This document shows positions 36,248 through 44,680 of a stretch of DNA of 45,743 bases, in pieces. The notes beneath the pieces were generated by a model that saw only the letters and a program-made list of their open reading frames with translations, did no database searches and was not told where the DNA came from. How positions within the stretch are numbered: the first letter of the stretch is position 1; the number at the start of each line of letters is the position of its first letter. Source of the stretch: Caldithrix abyssi (GTDB taxonomy: Bacteria > Calditrichota > Calditrichia > Calditrichales > Calditrichaceae); contig DRQG01000131.1 in assembly GCA_011369465.1 (NCBI GenBank), forward strand, positions 1 to 45,743, written 5' to 3'. The position numbers and the translations under genes were made by a program.

Positions 36248-38151
36248 ATAAACACACCATTATCGGCATGGCCGGTCATATCGACCACGGCAAAACCGCG
36301 TTGATCCGCGCTCTTACCGGCATCGAAACCGACCGCTTAAAGGAAGAACGGGAACGGGGTATCACCATTGATATCGGGTTTGCCTACTGGCTGGATAATG
36401 TAACCATTATCGATGTTCCGGGTCACGAGAAGTTTGTCCGCAATATGGTGGCCGGGGTGAGTACGGTGGATTTATTTCTGCTGGTCATCGCTGCCGATGA
36501 CGGCGTGATGCCGCAAACCCGCGAACATCTGGATATTCTAAAATTTTTCGGCGTCCGATCGGGAATTGTGGCTTTGAATAAAATCGATCTGGTGGATGAA
36601 GAATGGTTGAGTCTTGTGGAAGAAGATATCCGTACCTTAATGGAAGATAACGGATTTATGAATGTTCCGATTATTCCTGTTTCCGCCGTCAGCAAGCAGG
36701 GTATCGATCGGCTGGAAGCGGAGTTAAAATCGGCCATTGCCCGAACCGAACGGCCGGAAAATGACCGACCCTTTCGCATGCCTGTCGATCGCAGCTTTTT
36801 GTCCAGGGGCTTTGGTCGTATCGTAACCGGCACGGTACTTTCGTCGCGGGTGGCGGTGGGAGACACGTTACAAATTTTACCGGCCGGGGACGAATGCAAA
36901 GTACGCGGCGTGCAAGTACATCAAAAAAGCGTTGCCGAAGCTTCCGCAGGACAGAGGGCGGCCATAAATCTGAGCGGGGGCGAAAAAAGTAAACCGGAAC
37001 GGGGCTCGGTTTTGGTTCCGCCCGGTTCAATGGATACCTGCCGGGAACTTCTGGCGGTCATTCACACAACGGCCCAACTGCCCTATCGCATTAAACGGCA
37101 TCAATCGGCGCATGTGCATCTGGGAACGGCGGAATATCTGGCCAAAATGACCTGGTACGAAGAAGACTCCGCGATGAATCCCAACCAAACGTACCATATC
37201 CGTGTACGGTTCGATGAGGAAGCCGTGGCCGCGCCGGGAGACCCTATTCTGATCCGCTCCTTTTCTCCGGTAACCACCATTGCCGGAGGCCGGGTTCTGG
37301 AAATTAATCCGCCAAGATTAAAAAAGAATGAAACCGATTGGGCAGAATACTGCCGCATACTGGAAGGGGATTCGCTAAATGATACACTCCGGCTGTTGTT
37401 CGATCATTTCGGTTACCGTTCCGTTACGACGGGCGATATTTGCCGGAAACTCTTCCAGAGCGAAGATCGTATTCAGTCTTTGTTAACGAAAATGGTTCGG
37501 CAAAAAACAGTGCACCGCTTTGAATATCAGGACGCTTTGCACTTTATTGACGCCAAAAAACTGGAAGAAGCGGTGGGCATCATCCGTCAAAAAATGGAAC
37601 AGGAGCTCAACCGACAGAAAGCCAAACGCGGGCTAAACTTCGGAGAATTGTTCAATATTTTAAAACCCTACCGCGTCAGCGAACCTTTTCTGCAGCGTGC
37701 CCTTGCCTACGGGGTAAACAAAGGGCTTCTTTTTAAAGAAAATGAATACTATTCCCACCGGGATATGGCCGCGGCCGGGGAACGCGCCCGATTGCAAAAT
37801 GAGGTGGAACAAATTTATCTGCAAAACCGTTTTTCCCCGCCTGATTTGGATACCGTGGCCGCACAGCTTGAAAAAGACGTCAAAGACATTAAAACGATTG
37901 CGCTGGATTTAGCCCGGCAGGAAGTGCTGCAATCCATTGGCGGAAAATATTATTTACACAGGCAGGTGATAAATGACCTGTTTGAATTCCTGCGGCGTCA
38001 TTTTTCCAAAAACGAACGGATTGAAATCGCCGCCATCAAAAGTTTTGTGGACAGTACCCGCAAATATGTAATCCCCCTGCTGGAATTTTTGGATAATAAA
38101 GGCTACACCATCCGGCAAGGCGACGCCCGCATAAAAGGAAACCGATTGTAA
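36244..38151 (+). CDS. selB: Selenocysteine-specific elongation factor
   Basis: SelB carries Sec-tRNA to UGA codons marked by a SECIS hairpin. The 635-residue protein starts with the G domain: GHIDHGKT (G1), the switch region [20 protein letters not shown] (G3) and NKIDLV (G4). It continues with beta-barrel domains (from about residue 175) and then the long C-terminal winged-helix array that reads the SECIS element (from about 370). EF-Tu would stop after the barrels. It shares a transcript with ndk. selA, selC and selD are not in the window, so the rest of the machinery must lie elsewhere. No selenoprotein gene is evident here. Confidence 0.95.
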   Translation: MNKHTIIGMAGHIDHGKTALIRALTGIETDRLKEERERGITIDIGFAYWLDNVTIIDVPGHEKFVRNMVAGVSTVDLFLLVIAADDGVMPQTREHLDILKFFGVRSGIVALNKIDLVDEEWLSLVEEDIRTLMEDNGFMNVPIIPVSAVSKQGIDRLEAELKSAIARTERPENDRPFRMPVDRSFLSRGFGRIVTGTVLSSRVAVGDTLQILPAGDECKVRGVQVHQKSVAEASAGQRAAINLSGGEKSKPERGSVLVPPGSMDTCRELLAVIHTTAQLPYRIKRHQSAHVHLGTAEYLAKMTWYEEDSAMNPNQTYHIRVRFDEEAVAAPGDPILIRSFSPVTTIAGGRVLEINPPRLKKNETDWAEYCRILEGDSLNDTLRLLFDHFGYRSVTTGDICRKLFQSEDRIQSLLTKMVRQKTVHRFEYQDALHFIDAKKLEEAVGIIRQKMEQELNRQKAKRGLNFGELFNILKPYRVSEPFLQRALAYGVNKGLLFKENEYYSHRDMAAAGERARLQNEVEQIYLQNRFSPPDLDTVAAQLEKDVKDIKTIALDLARQEVLQSIGGKYYLHRQVINDLFEFLRRHFSKNERIEIAAIKSFVDSTRKYVIPLLEFLDNKGYTIRQGDARIKGNRL

Positions 38152-38293
38152 GGCAGCACCTGAACTGTTCAGGGTTTAGAGAATGAAGAGTAAAGGGTAA
38201 TTTTGTTTTCTCTCTTCGTTTGTTTCGTATGCCAAGTTTGGCTATATTATTGATAAACAATACATTGGTCTGTATAAAAAGCGAGGGGCAAAA

Positions 38294-38776
38294 ATGGAAC
38301 TAAAGATCGTTGAAATAGAAAACCCCAATGAACTGAATTTTATCCTGGGACATTCACATTTTATCAAAACGGTGGAAGATGTGCACGAGGCTATTGTCAA
38401 CATCAATCCGGATATCAAATTCGGGCTGGCTTTTTGCGAAGCCTCGCAGGACGCCCTGGTGCGTTACAGCGGAACAGACGACGAATTGATTGAATTGGCC
38501 AAGAAAAACGCCTTTAATCTGAGCGCGGGTCACAGTTTTATCGTCTTTCTGGGAAATGCCTTCGCCATCAATGTGTTAAATACCATAAAAAATGTGCCCG
38601 AGGTGGTGCGTATTTTTTGCGCCACAGCCAATCCGACGCAGGTCGTTATGGCCGAAACAGAACAGGGACGGGCCATATTGGGCGTTGTGGACGGCATACG
38701 AACCAAAGGGATAGAGACAGAAGAAGATATTCGGAAAAGAAAAGCCTTTTTACGAACCATAGGATATAAGTTTTAA
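38294..38776 (+). CDS. Adenosine-specific kinase family protein
   Basis: This 160-residue protein belongs to the family often annotated 'adenosine specific kinase' (Pfam PF04008, formerly DUF355), first seen in archaea such as Pyrobaculum. Recognisable parts are IKFGLAFCEASQ (an adenosine-contacting strand), RYSGTDDEL, NLSAGHSFIVFLG, and the tail IFCATANPTQVVMAETEQGRAILGVVDG. The catalytic role is poorly tested. Start ATG 38294 follows gcgagg; a TTGATA/TATAAA pair at 38250-38278 could be its promoter but would leave a very short leader. It heads a co-directional gene run that reaches the window end. Confidence 0.85.
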   Translation: MELKIVEIENPNELNFILGHSHFIKTVEDVHEAIVNINPDIKFGLAFCEASQDALVRYSGTDDELIELAKKNAFNLSAGHSFIVFLGNAFAINVLNTIKNVPEVVRIFCATANPTQVVMAETEQGRAILGVVDGIRTKGIETEEDIRKRKAFLRTIGYKF

Positions 38777-38804
38777 AGCGGATACTGAGACGAACGGAGT
38801 ATAG

Positions 38805-39437
38805 ATGCGCAGTTTACAGGATTTATATGATTATTATTTGGCAACCAAACCGTCACGCGGCAAAGTGAAATCTGCCACGACGCTGTTGATACATATATGT
38901 AAAGCGTTGAGAGTGAATTCCCCGGAAGATGTGGATTCCGCCATGTATCACCGCATCCCGCAAGCCCTGGATGAATTGTTCTATTCCGCACGTCATAAAT
39001 CCATACAGGATAAAAGTATTCTGGCGGAAATGATCGGGCGATACGGGCCAAAAGACGGCTGGGACGAAGCCTTCGATATTCTATTGGATGACCATGACGA
39101 AAATCTGCGACAGTTTACCCTTTATGCCCTTCAATATATTGGCAGGTCAGAAGCGGAACTGGTTCTGCCCTACATTAACCGCTATCGTAAATCTTCCGAT
39201 CCTTTGATGAAGAACGTTTCCGCCAATCTTGCCGGGAAAATTTTATGCTCCGACGGTGCAGATGTTCTCAAACGCAGTTTACGCCGCTGGGCCGAAGAAG
39301 GTGACATGGATTATATCGAAGAAATTGCTCTGTCGTTGACCAAGTTTATGGGACGCAGCAATCCACTGGAGGACAAACAGAGATGTGACGTCGCTTTATC
39401 CTGGCTCAAAGGTCAGTTTAACCTCAAAGAAAAATAA
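38805..39437 (+). CDS. Helical-repeat (HEAT-like) protein of unknown function
   Basis: This 210-residue cytoplasmic protein is almost entirely helical. The middle has paired helices of HEAT-repeat character (DENLRQFTLYALQYIGRSEA, then PLMKNVSANLAGKILCSDGA), and the C-terminal part has a third helix pair. There is no signal or membrane segment. It follows the adenosine-specific kinase gene after 28 bases, with an acggag site, so the two are probably co-transcribed. Such repeats usually bind proteins; the partner is unknown. I recognise no family by name. Confidence 0.55.
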   Translation: MRSLQDLYDYYLATKPSRGKVKSATTLLIHICKALRVNSPEDVDSAMYHRIPQALDELFYSARHKSIQDKSILAEMIGRYGPKDGWDEAFDILLDDHDENLRQFTLYALQYIGRSEAELVLPYINRYRKSSDPLMKNVSANLAGKILCSDGADVLKRSLRRWAEEGDMDYIEEIALSLTKFMGRSNPLEDKQRCDVALSWLKGQFNLKEK

Positions 39438-39500
39438 CCGGGATACTTTTTATTTTATGCAACGCAAATCCCGGAAATGGAATAGATTCTGCCAGTAAAA

Positions 39501-40511
39501 ATGAAAAAAAACGAACAGGCGCATATTTCGCTGATCAAAGGGGGTACACGATCCCACATTGTGATATTCCTTTCCGTTCTATTGACGATGGCTTGTTCTC
39601 AGGTTAAACAGACCGCCCCGATTTCAACCGGACAATCAGCTTACCGGCATTATTCGCAGGCGCTCAATTATTTAACAGCCGACCAACTTCCCTCCGCCCT
39701 GGATGAGATTGAACGGGCCATACACATCAATCCGGATATTTCCACATTTTATCAGTTAAAAGGACAGATTTTATCCCGTATGAATAAGCCGGAAGAGGCT
39801 TTGCAGGCCTATTCTAAAGTATTGGAGTTTCGTTCCTATAATCCGGTTGTTCTCGAACAAATGGCCTATCTGCATGCCGGACAGGGGCGTTTTTTACAGG
39901 CCGCCCATCTTATGAAAAAGGTGCTGGCTCAGGCTCCGGAAAAAAATATTTTGTGGTTAAAAGTGGCTGAATACTATTTACAGCTGGATAAACTGGGATT
40001 TGCCGATAATGCCGTACAAAGCTACCGTATCCGTTTGAATAAAGAAAACAAGCCGCCCGATCCCGAATATTTTCGAATGAAGGGACGTATTGCCTATCGC
40101 AGGGGGGAGTATAAGGAAGTGGCGGAAAACCTGCAAAAGTGTCTGCGGTCAATGCAACTACCTGCCGAAGATCTTATCATTCTTGTTAAATCATTATTCC
40201 TCAGCGGGCAAAACAACCGCGCGTACGATACGTTAACAGCCTCCGGCCTCTCCGTGTTAAAAGAATGTGAAGTTTATTTTTTGAGGGGCTGGTACTATTT
40301 TACGCTGCGGAACTATAAAGACGCCCGCCGTCAATTGGAACTGGCCTTGCAGGGCGATTGTGATGACGTTTTGATCTATTTTTATTTGGGAAAGAGCTAT
40401 CTTCGGCTCAATCTGCCCGAAAAAGCCCGGCAAATGTTTGATATTTACCGGCAGCGCAGCGACAAGCCGGAACTGATCAAACAACTGGATGAGGAATTGC
40501 ATCTGGAATAA
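39501..40511 (+). CDS. TPR-repeat lipoprotein
   Basis: This 336-residue exported protein has a hydrophobic stretch at about 19-31 followed by a cysteine at 32 (LLTMAC), a slightly irregular lipobox preceded by a long polar start; GTG at codon 21 could be an alternative start. The mature part is a series of tetratricopeptide repeats (ALNYLTADQLPSALDEIERA, KGQILSRMNKPEEALQAYSKV, YLHAGQGRFLQAAHLMKKV and more), about six to seven units. Proteins of this kind often scaffold envelope assemblies; no partner is evident. It lies 63 bases after the HEAT-like gene and 18 before the next, in one direction. Confidence 0.7.
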   Translation: MKKNEQAHISLIKGGTRSHIVIFLSVLLTMACSQVKQTAPISTGQSAYRHYSQALNYLTADQLPSALDEIERAIHINPDISTFYQLKGQILSRMNKPEEALQAYSKVLEFRSYNPVVLEQMAYLHAGQGRFLQAAHLMKKVLAQAPEKNILWLKVAEYYLQLDKLGFADNAVQSYRIRLNKENKPPDPEYFRMKGRIAYRRGEYKEVAENLQKCLRSMQLPAEDLIILVKSLFLSGQNNRAYDTLTASGLSVLKECEVYFLRGWYYFTLRNYKDARRQLELALQGDCDDVLIYFYLGKSYLRLNLPEKARQMFDIYRQRSDKPELIKQLDEELHLE

Positions 40512-40529
40512 GTAAACACGGAGCGGGTT

Positions 40530-40937
40530 TTGTTTAACGAAATAGACGCTCAATTCCTTAAAAATAATCGGACTCCCGGAGAACCGGAAAAACGATGGTT
40601 TCGGGATGCGGAACAAGAGTCCGACTTATTTGTCTGGATAGATTCATCCGGGCAGGTTGCTCGGTTCCAATTCTGGTTAAAAGAATATCTTATTGAGTGG
40701 GATGAGGAACACGGCCTGAAGACCGGACTTCTGGATCGGGAAACCGGCTCGTTCAGTAGTATTCAAACGCCCGTGTTCAACTATCATCTCAAACCGCAAA
40801 CGGATATTATTCCATCTTTTTACAACCTCATCAAAGAACAAGTTTCCACGCAAAAGGAACAACCGTTATTTCGGCACATACTGGCCGTGTTGGATAAAAC
40901 CCGTCGGCCGGACAGCGAAGGAAAATTAAATCGTTGA
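40530..40937 (+). CDS. Conserved hypothetical protein with RWFRD...DLFVW motif
   Basis: This 135-residue cytoplasmic protein starts at TTG with ggag seven bases upstream; no ATG is available in the frame nearby. The N-terminal half shows KRWFRDAEQESDLFVWIDSSGQVARFQFWLKEYLIEW, a pattern I associate with short uncharacterised proteins of several Gram-negative groups. The second half is helical and polar. Eighteen bases separate it from the TPR lipoprotein gene, so the two may be translationally coupled. Function unknown. Confidence 0.6.
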   Translation: MFNEIDAQFLKNNRTPGEPEKRWFRDAEQESDLFVWIDSSGQVARFQFWLKEYLIEWDEEHGLKTGLLDRETGSFSSIQTPVFNYHLKPQTDIIPSFYNLIKEQVSTQKEQPLFRHILAVLDKTRRPDSEGKLNR

Positions 40938-41049
40938 ATCAGGTGATGCCGAGCCTCATTTAAATTATTTCCGGGTTTGGAATATTCAGCGATTATTTTT
41001 AACTTCGGTTCTGATTCGCAAGTAAAATCTCAATATATTTTAGGTAAAA

Positions 41050-41862
41050 ATGCCCGAATTGCCGGAAGTGGAAACCGTTGCCCGCGAGTTAAGGGCGCAG
41101 CTTCTCAATAAACGCATCATCAAACTACAGGTTTTGTGGCCCAAAACCTACATCCCTTTAAGTCGGAAGGAAATAGAGGGGCAAAGCATCCTTTCGGTGG
41201 GGCGTCGCGGGAAATATTTGCTGATTCATCTGGATAAAGCGGTCTTGATTGTCCACCTGAGAATGACCGGCCAATTGTTGTTTGTATCTGACGGCGCAGC
41301 AGATGAACCGGGGGATCATATTCGGGTCATCTTCTATTTCAGTGACGACAGCCGTCTGCTGTTCCGCGACGTTCGCAAATTCGGCCGGATATGGTTTACG
41401 GATAAGCCGGAAAGCGTTTTAAAGAACGTGGGGCCGGACGCCCTTGATGCGCGGGTGGATTTTACCTATTTTTTTGAACAATTACAGAGCCGCAGGATGA
41501 ACGTCAAGGCCTTTTTGCTGGCGCAGCGCTTTATTTCCGGGCTGGGAAATATTTATACGGATGAAAGTTTGTTCCGGGCAGGCGTACATCCGGCTTCGGT
41601 TACCAACGCCATAGACAAAAAGACGGCCCGGGCATTACTGTCCGAAATACGGCAGGTACTCAAAGAAGCTTTGGATAATATGGGCAGCACCATTTCCGAT
41701 TACAGAAATCCGCAGGGTAAAAAGGGTAATTTTCAGAATTATTTTACCGTGTACAGCCGGCAGGGCTTGCCCTGCAAACGCTGCGCTGCAATCATAAAAA
41801 AGGAAAAAATGGCCGGCCGGGGCACGCACTTTTGTCCGGAATGTCAAAAGGTTTATGTCTGA
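41050..41862 (+). CDS. mutM: Formamidopyrimidine-DNA glycosylase
   Basis: MutM/Fpg removes 8-oxoguanine and ring-opened purines and nicks the strand by beta/delta elimination. The 270-residue protein begins MPELPEVETVAREL, where the N-terminal proline and E3 are the catalytic residues. K55 (GRRGKYLL) and the later helix-two-turn-helix region match the family. It closes with the zinc finger C-x2-C-x16-C-x2-C (CKRC ... CPEC). Length is standard. Its stop lies 53 bases before the start chosen for the SAM hydrolase gene, and overlaps the alternative upstream start of that gene. Confidence 0.96.
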   Translation: MPELPEVETVARELRAQLLNKRIIKLQVLWPKTYIPLSRKEIEGQSILSVGRRGKYLLIHLDKAVLIVHLRMTGQLLFVSDGAADEPGDHIRVIFYFSDDSRLLFRDVRKFGRIWFTDKPESVLKNVGPDALDARVDFTYFFEQLQSRRMNVKAFLLAQRFISGLGNIYTDESLFRAGVHPASVTNAIDKKTARALLSEIRQVLKEALDNMGSTISDYRNPQGKKGNFQNYFTVYSRQGLPCKRCAAIIKKEKMAGRGTHFCPECQKVYV

Positions 41863-41914
41863 AAAACCCGGGCGGAGCGCCGCTTTTTTTGAAAATATAA
41901 ATCAGGCAAGCAGC

Positions 41915-42715
41915 ATGAAGCGAAAACCAATCATTACATTTCTAAGCGATTTTGGCACGCAGGACGGGTACGCAGGAAGCGTTAAAGGCGTAATCAAAAC
42001 AATTGCTCCCCAAACGGAAATCATTGATATTACACACGATATTGAACCGTTTGCGATTCACTCAGCGGCTTTTACTCTGCTCAACTACTACCGGCAATAC
42101 CCGTCCGAAACTATCCATTTGTTGGTTGTTGATCCCGGGGTGGGTGGGGCGCGTAAACCGGTCATCGTGCGTACGGCGCACTATTATTTTGTCGGTCCGG
42201 ATAACGGCATTTTCCAATATCTGCTCTCGCGGAAAGCCTACACCCTGTACGCCATCGATGTGGAAAAACTGCCCGGCGGCGCAAAATCAGCCACTTTTCA
42301 TGCGCGGGATGTCTTCGGGCCGGCGGCGGCTTTGCTGGCCAACGGTACCCATCCGCAGGAGATCGGCAAAAAGATCGACAATCACACCCAAACGACCAGC
42401 GGTATCCGCAAACAAAAGGAAGGAACCTATGAACTGGATTGCGTCACTGTGGATCGCTTCGGTAATATCATCAGTACGCTGGAACGTTCCGTGCTGGAAC
42501 GATTAAAAGGAAAAAGAATCCGTGAAATCCGGGTCAAGGGCCGCAAACTGACTTCGGTAAGCCAATATTATAGCCAGGTGGAAAACGGGGCATTGCTGGC
42601 CTTGTGGAACAGCCAGGATTTTCTGGAAATCGCCGTATGCTGCGGATCGGCGCAAAAAATACTGGATTTTGATCCGCAAAAAGATCATATTGAAGTGGAT
42701 CTGGAAACAAAATAG
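41915..42715 (+). CDS. S-adenosylmethionine hydrolase (adenosine-forming), DUF62 family
   Basis: This 266-residue protein belongs to the SAM hydroxide adenosyltransferase/fluorinase fold (formerly DUF62). Characterised relatives hydrolyse SAM to adenosine and methionine. Visible motifs are FLSDFGTQDGYAGSVKG near the start, VVDPGVGG, YFVGPDNGIF, HARDVFGPAA and DRFGNIIS, the last with the conserved D-x-F-G-N. The protein lacks the long loop of fluorinases as far as I can tell, so a hydrolase is likelier. ATG 41915 begins just before the conserved core; the frame is also open from 41855, overlapping mutM. It is followed after one base by ybbR. Confidence 0.85.
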   Translation: MKRKPIITFLSDFGTQDGYAGSVKGVIKTIAPQTEIIDITHDIEPFAIHSAAFTLLNYYRQYPSETIHLLVVDPGVGGARKPVIVRTAHYYFVGPDNGIFQYLLSRKAYTLYAIDVEKLPGGAKSATFHARDVFGPAAALLANGTHPQEIGKKIDNHTQTTSGIRKQKEGTYELDCVTVDRFGNIISTLERSVLERLKGKRIREIRVKGRKLTSVSQYYSQVENGALLALWNSQDFLEIAVCCGSAQKILDFDPQKDHIEVDLETK

Positions 42716-42716
42716 T

Positions 42717-43667
42717 ATGAAAGCCATATTGGATTTTTTTGTTAAAAATTATAAACCTCTGCTCACATCTTTTGTGCTGGCTGTTTTGCTGTGGGTCGTG
42801 GTAACAACGGACAAGGTTTACAACACCCGTATTGAGGTGCCGTTAAAAATCGTCCGGCTGGCCAAAAACCGGGTGCTGCTCAATCCCGTGCCCGAGAAAG
42901 TGGTGTTGGAAGTACGCGGCAAAGGCCGGGCCCTGATCGGGCTGAATTTCTTCAACACGGCTTTTAAACTGGAACTGCCCGAGGCGGATCATTCCTTGAC
43001 CATCGATCTGATGGATTATAAAAACAGTTTTAACATCCCCCGCGAAATGAATATTACCGTTGTGGATATCATCGAGCCCAAAAAATTAAAGCTGGAAATC
43101 GATAAATACAGCGAGGAATACAAACCCATCAAACTCATCAGCGAGGTAATCCCCAGCGCCGGTTATATTTTAATGGATGTGAAACCGGAACGCGATTCGG
43201 TTTTGCTCAGCGGCCCGCAATCGATTGTGGAACAGGTGGAGTATATTTCCAACGAATCGTATAACCGCAAAGACGTTAAATATCCCTTTACCGAAAAAAT
43301 AAAGCTGGTTGAACCCAAACCGGGGATCACCCGCCTGGATCCCGAAACCATCGAAGTGACATTTGTCATCGAACAGCTTGTGGAACGATCGGTGTATAAC
43401 ATCCCCATCCAAATGGTTGGCATTCCGGATAACTTAATTGCTTCGGCCATTCCGCCGGCCGTGTCTTTGCGGGTGAAGGGCGGGGAGAGTTTGGTTTCCG
43501 CGTTGAAAGCGGATGAGATCACCGTTTTATTTAATTATGCCCGCGATTATCAACAGGGACGGGTACAGTACCCGATGCAGGTGGAAACGCCTCCCGGCAT
43601 CAGCGTAGTGGAAATGAGTCCTTCTCTCTTTCGCTTACAGCTTAAAAAGAAGGAAACAAAAAAATGA
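42717..43667 (+). CDS. ybbR: YbbR-domain membrane protein
   Basis: This 316-residue protein has one N-terminal membrane anchor (about 10-30, LLTSFVLAVLLWVVV) and a large extracytoplasmic part made of YbbR repeats of about 80 residues. Repeated units begin near EVPLKIV, YKPIKLISEVIPSAGYIL, and SVYNIPIQMVG, with the typical proline and valine pattern. In Firmicutes the homologue (CdaR) regulates the diadenylate cyclase CdaA; no cdaA is adjacent here, though it could lie outside. The gene starts one base after the SAM hydrolase stop and overlaps tsaD by four bases. Confidence 0.85.
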   Translation: MKAILDFFVKNYKPLLTSFVLAVLLWVVVTTDKVYNTRIEVPLKIVRLAKNRVLLNPVPEKVVLEVRGKGRALIGLNFFNTAFKLELPEADHSLTIDLMDYKNSFNIPREMNITVVDIIEPKKLKLEIDKYSEEYKPIKLISEVIPSAGYILMDVKPERDSVLLSGPQSIVEQVEYISNESYNRKDVKYPFTEKIKLVEPKPGITRLDPETIEVTFVIEQLVERSVYNIPIQMVGIPDNLIASAIPPAVSLRVKGGESLVSALKADEITVLFNYARDYQQGRVQYPMQVETPPGISVVEMSPSLFRLQLKKKETKK

Positions 43668-44680
43668 TTGTTCTCGGTGTTGAGACATCCTGCGACGAAA
43701 CCTCCGCCGCCGTGATCGATGATAATCGCGTATTGTCCAATGTTATTTCTTCTCAGGAAGTGCACGCCCAATTTGGCGGGGTGGTGCCGGAACTGGCCTC
43801 AAGAGCGCATATCCGGGCCATAGTGCCTATTGTGCAAAAGGCGCTTACTGAAGCCGGTTTGGCAGCCGATCAGGTAGATGGTTTGGCTGTAACCTTTGGC
43901 CCCGGTTTGGTGGGCGCCCTTCTGGTTGGTCTTAATTTCGTAAAGGGTCTTTCCGCCGCCGTGCAAAAACCCTTTATCGGCGTTAACCACATCGAGGGGC
44001 ACATCTATGGAAATCTGCTTACTCAAAAAGAGGTGCGTTTCCCCATCCTCTTTCTGGTGGTCTCCGGCGGTCATACTCAGCTGGTGCTGATGAAGGATCA
44101 TCTGTCCTACGAAATTATCGGTCAAACCCGCGACGACGCCGTAGGCGAAGCTTTCGACAAAGGGGCGAAAATGCTGGGGTTGGGCTATCCCGGCGGCCCG
44201 GTTATCGATAAGCTGGCGGCGCAGGGTGATCCGATGTTCACCCGCTTTCCCATCGCCAAACTGAAAAACGCGCCCTTCGATTTTAGCTACAGCGGTTTAA
44301 AAACGGCGCTGCTCACTTATCTGAACGGCATTGATGAAAAAACCAGGGAAACCCATCTGACCGACATTTGCGCTTCTTACCAGAAAGCGGTGGTGGACGC
44401 TTTGCTGGAAAAAACCGTGCGGGCGGTGGAAACCTTCGCCGTAAAACGCATTGCTGTAGCCGGCGGCGTAGCAGCCAATTCGCTGCTGCGCAAACGGCTG
44501 GCCGATGAATGCGCCAAGCGGGGGCTGGAATTTTATCAACCCGAACTGGCCTACTGCACCGACAACGCGGCGATGATTGCCCGCGCCGGAATGGAATATT
44601 TGCGCAGGGGGCGCCGCTCGCCTATGACGCTTAACGCCTTTCCATCGCTTAAACTCGGATCGAATGGTTTCTATGAGTGA
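43664..44680 (+). CDS. tsaD: tRNA N6-adenosine threonylcarbamoyltransferase
   Basis: TsaD transfers the threonylcarbamoyl group to A37 of ANN-reading tRNAs, with TsaB and TsaE as partners. The 338-residue protein begins GVETSCDETSAAVI and has the metal-binding H109 and H113 in NHIEGH, then SGGHTQLV, AFDKGAKMLGLGYPGG and AVAGGVAANS, the ASKHA-fold nucleotide-binding segments. Length matches the family. The start overlaps the ybbR stop (ATGA) and its stop overlaps the following VWA gene by eight bases, so it sits in the middle of a tightly packed operon. Confidence 0.97.
   Translation: MIVLGVETSCDETSAAVIDDNRVLSNVISSQEVHAQFGGVVPELASRAHIRAIVPIVQKALTEAGLAADQVDGLAVTFGPGLVGALLVGLNFVKGLSAAVQKPFIGVNHIEGHIYGNLLTQKEVRFPILFLVVSGGHTQLVLMKDHLSYEIIGQTRDDAVGEAFDKGAKMLGLGYPGGPVIDKLAAQGDPMFTRFPIAKLKNAPFDFSYSGLKTALLTYLNGIDEKTRETHLTDICASYQKAVVDALLEKTVRAVETFAVKRIAVAGGVAANSLLRKRLADECAKRGLEFYQPELAYCTDNAAMIARAGMEYLRRGRRSPMTLNAFPSLKLGSNGFYE

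Noticed and set aside
38159-38173. Terminator after selB
   Set aside because: The palindrome cctgaac/gttcagg is present but there is no T tract on either side.
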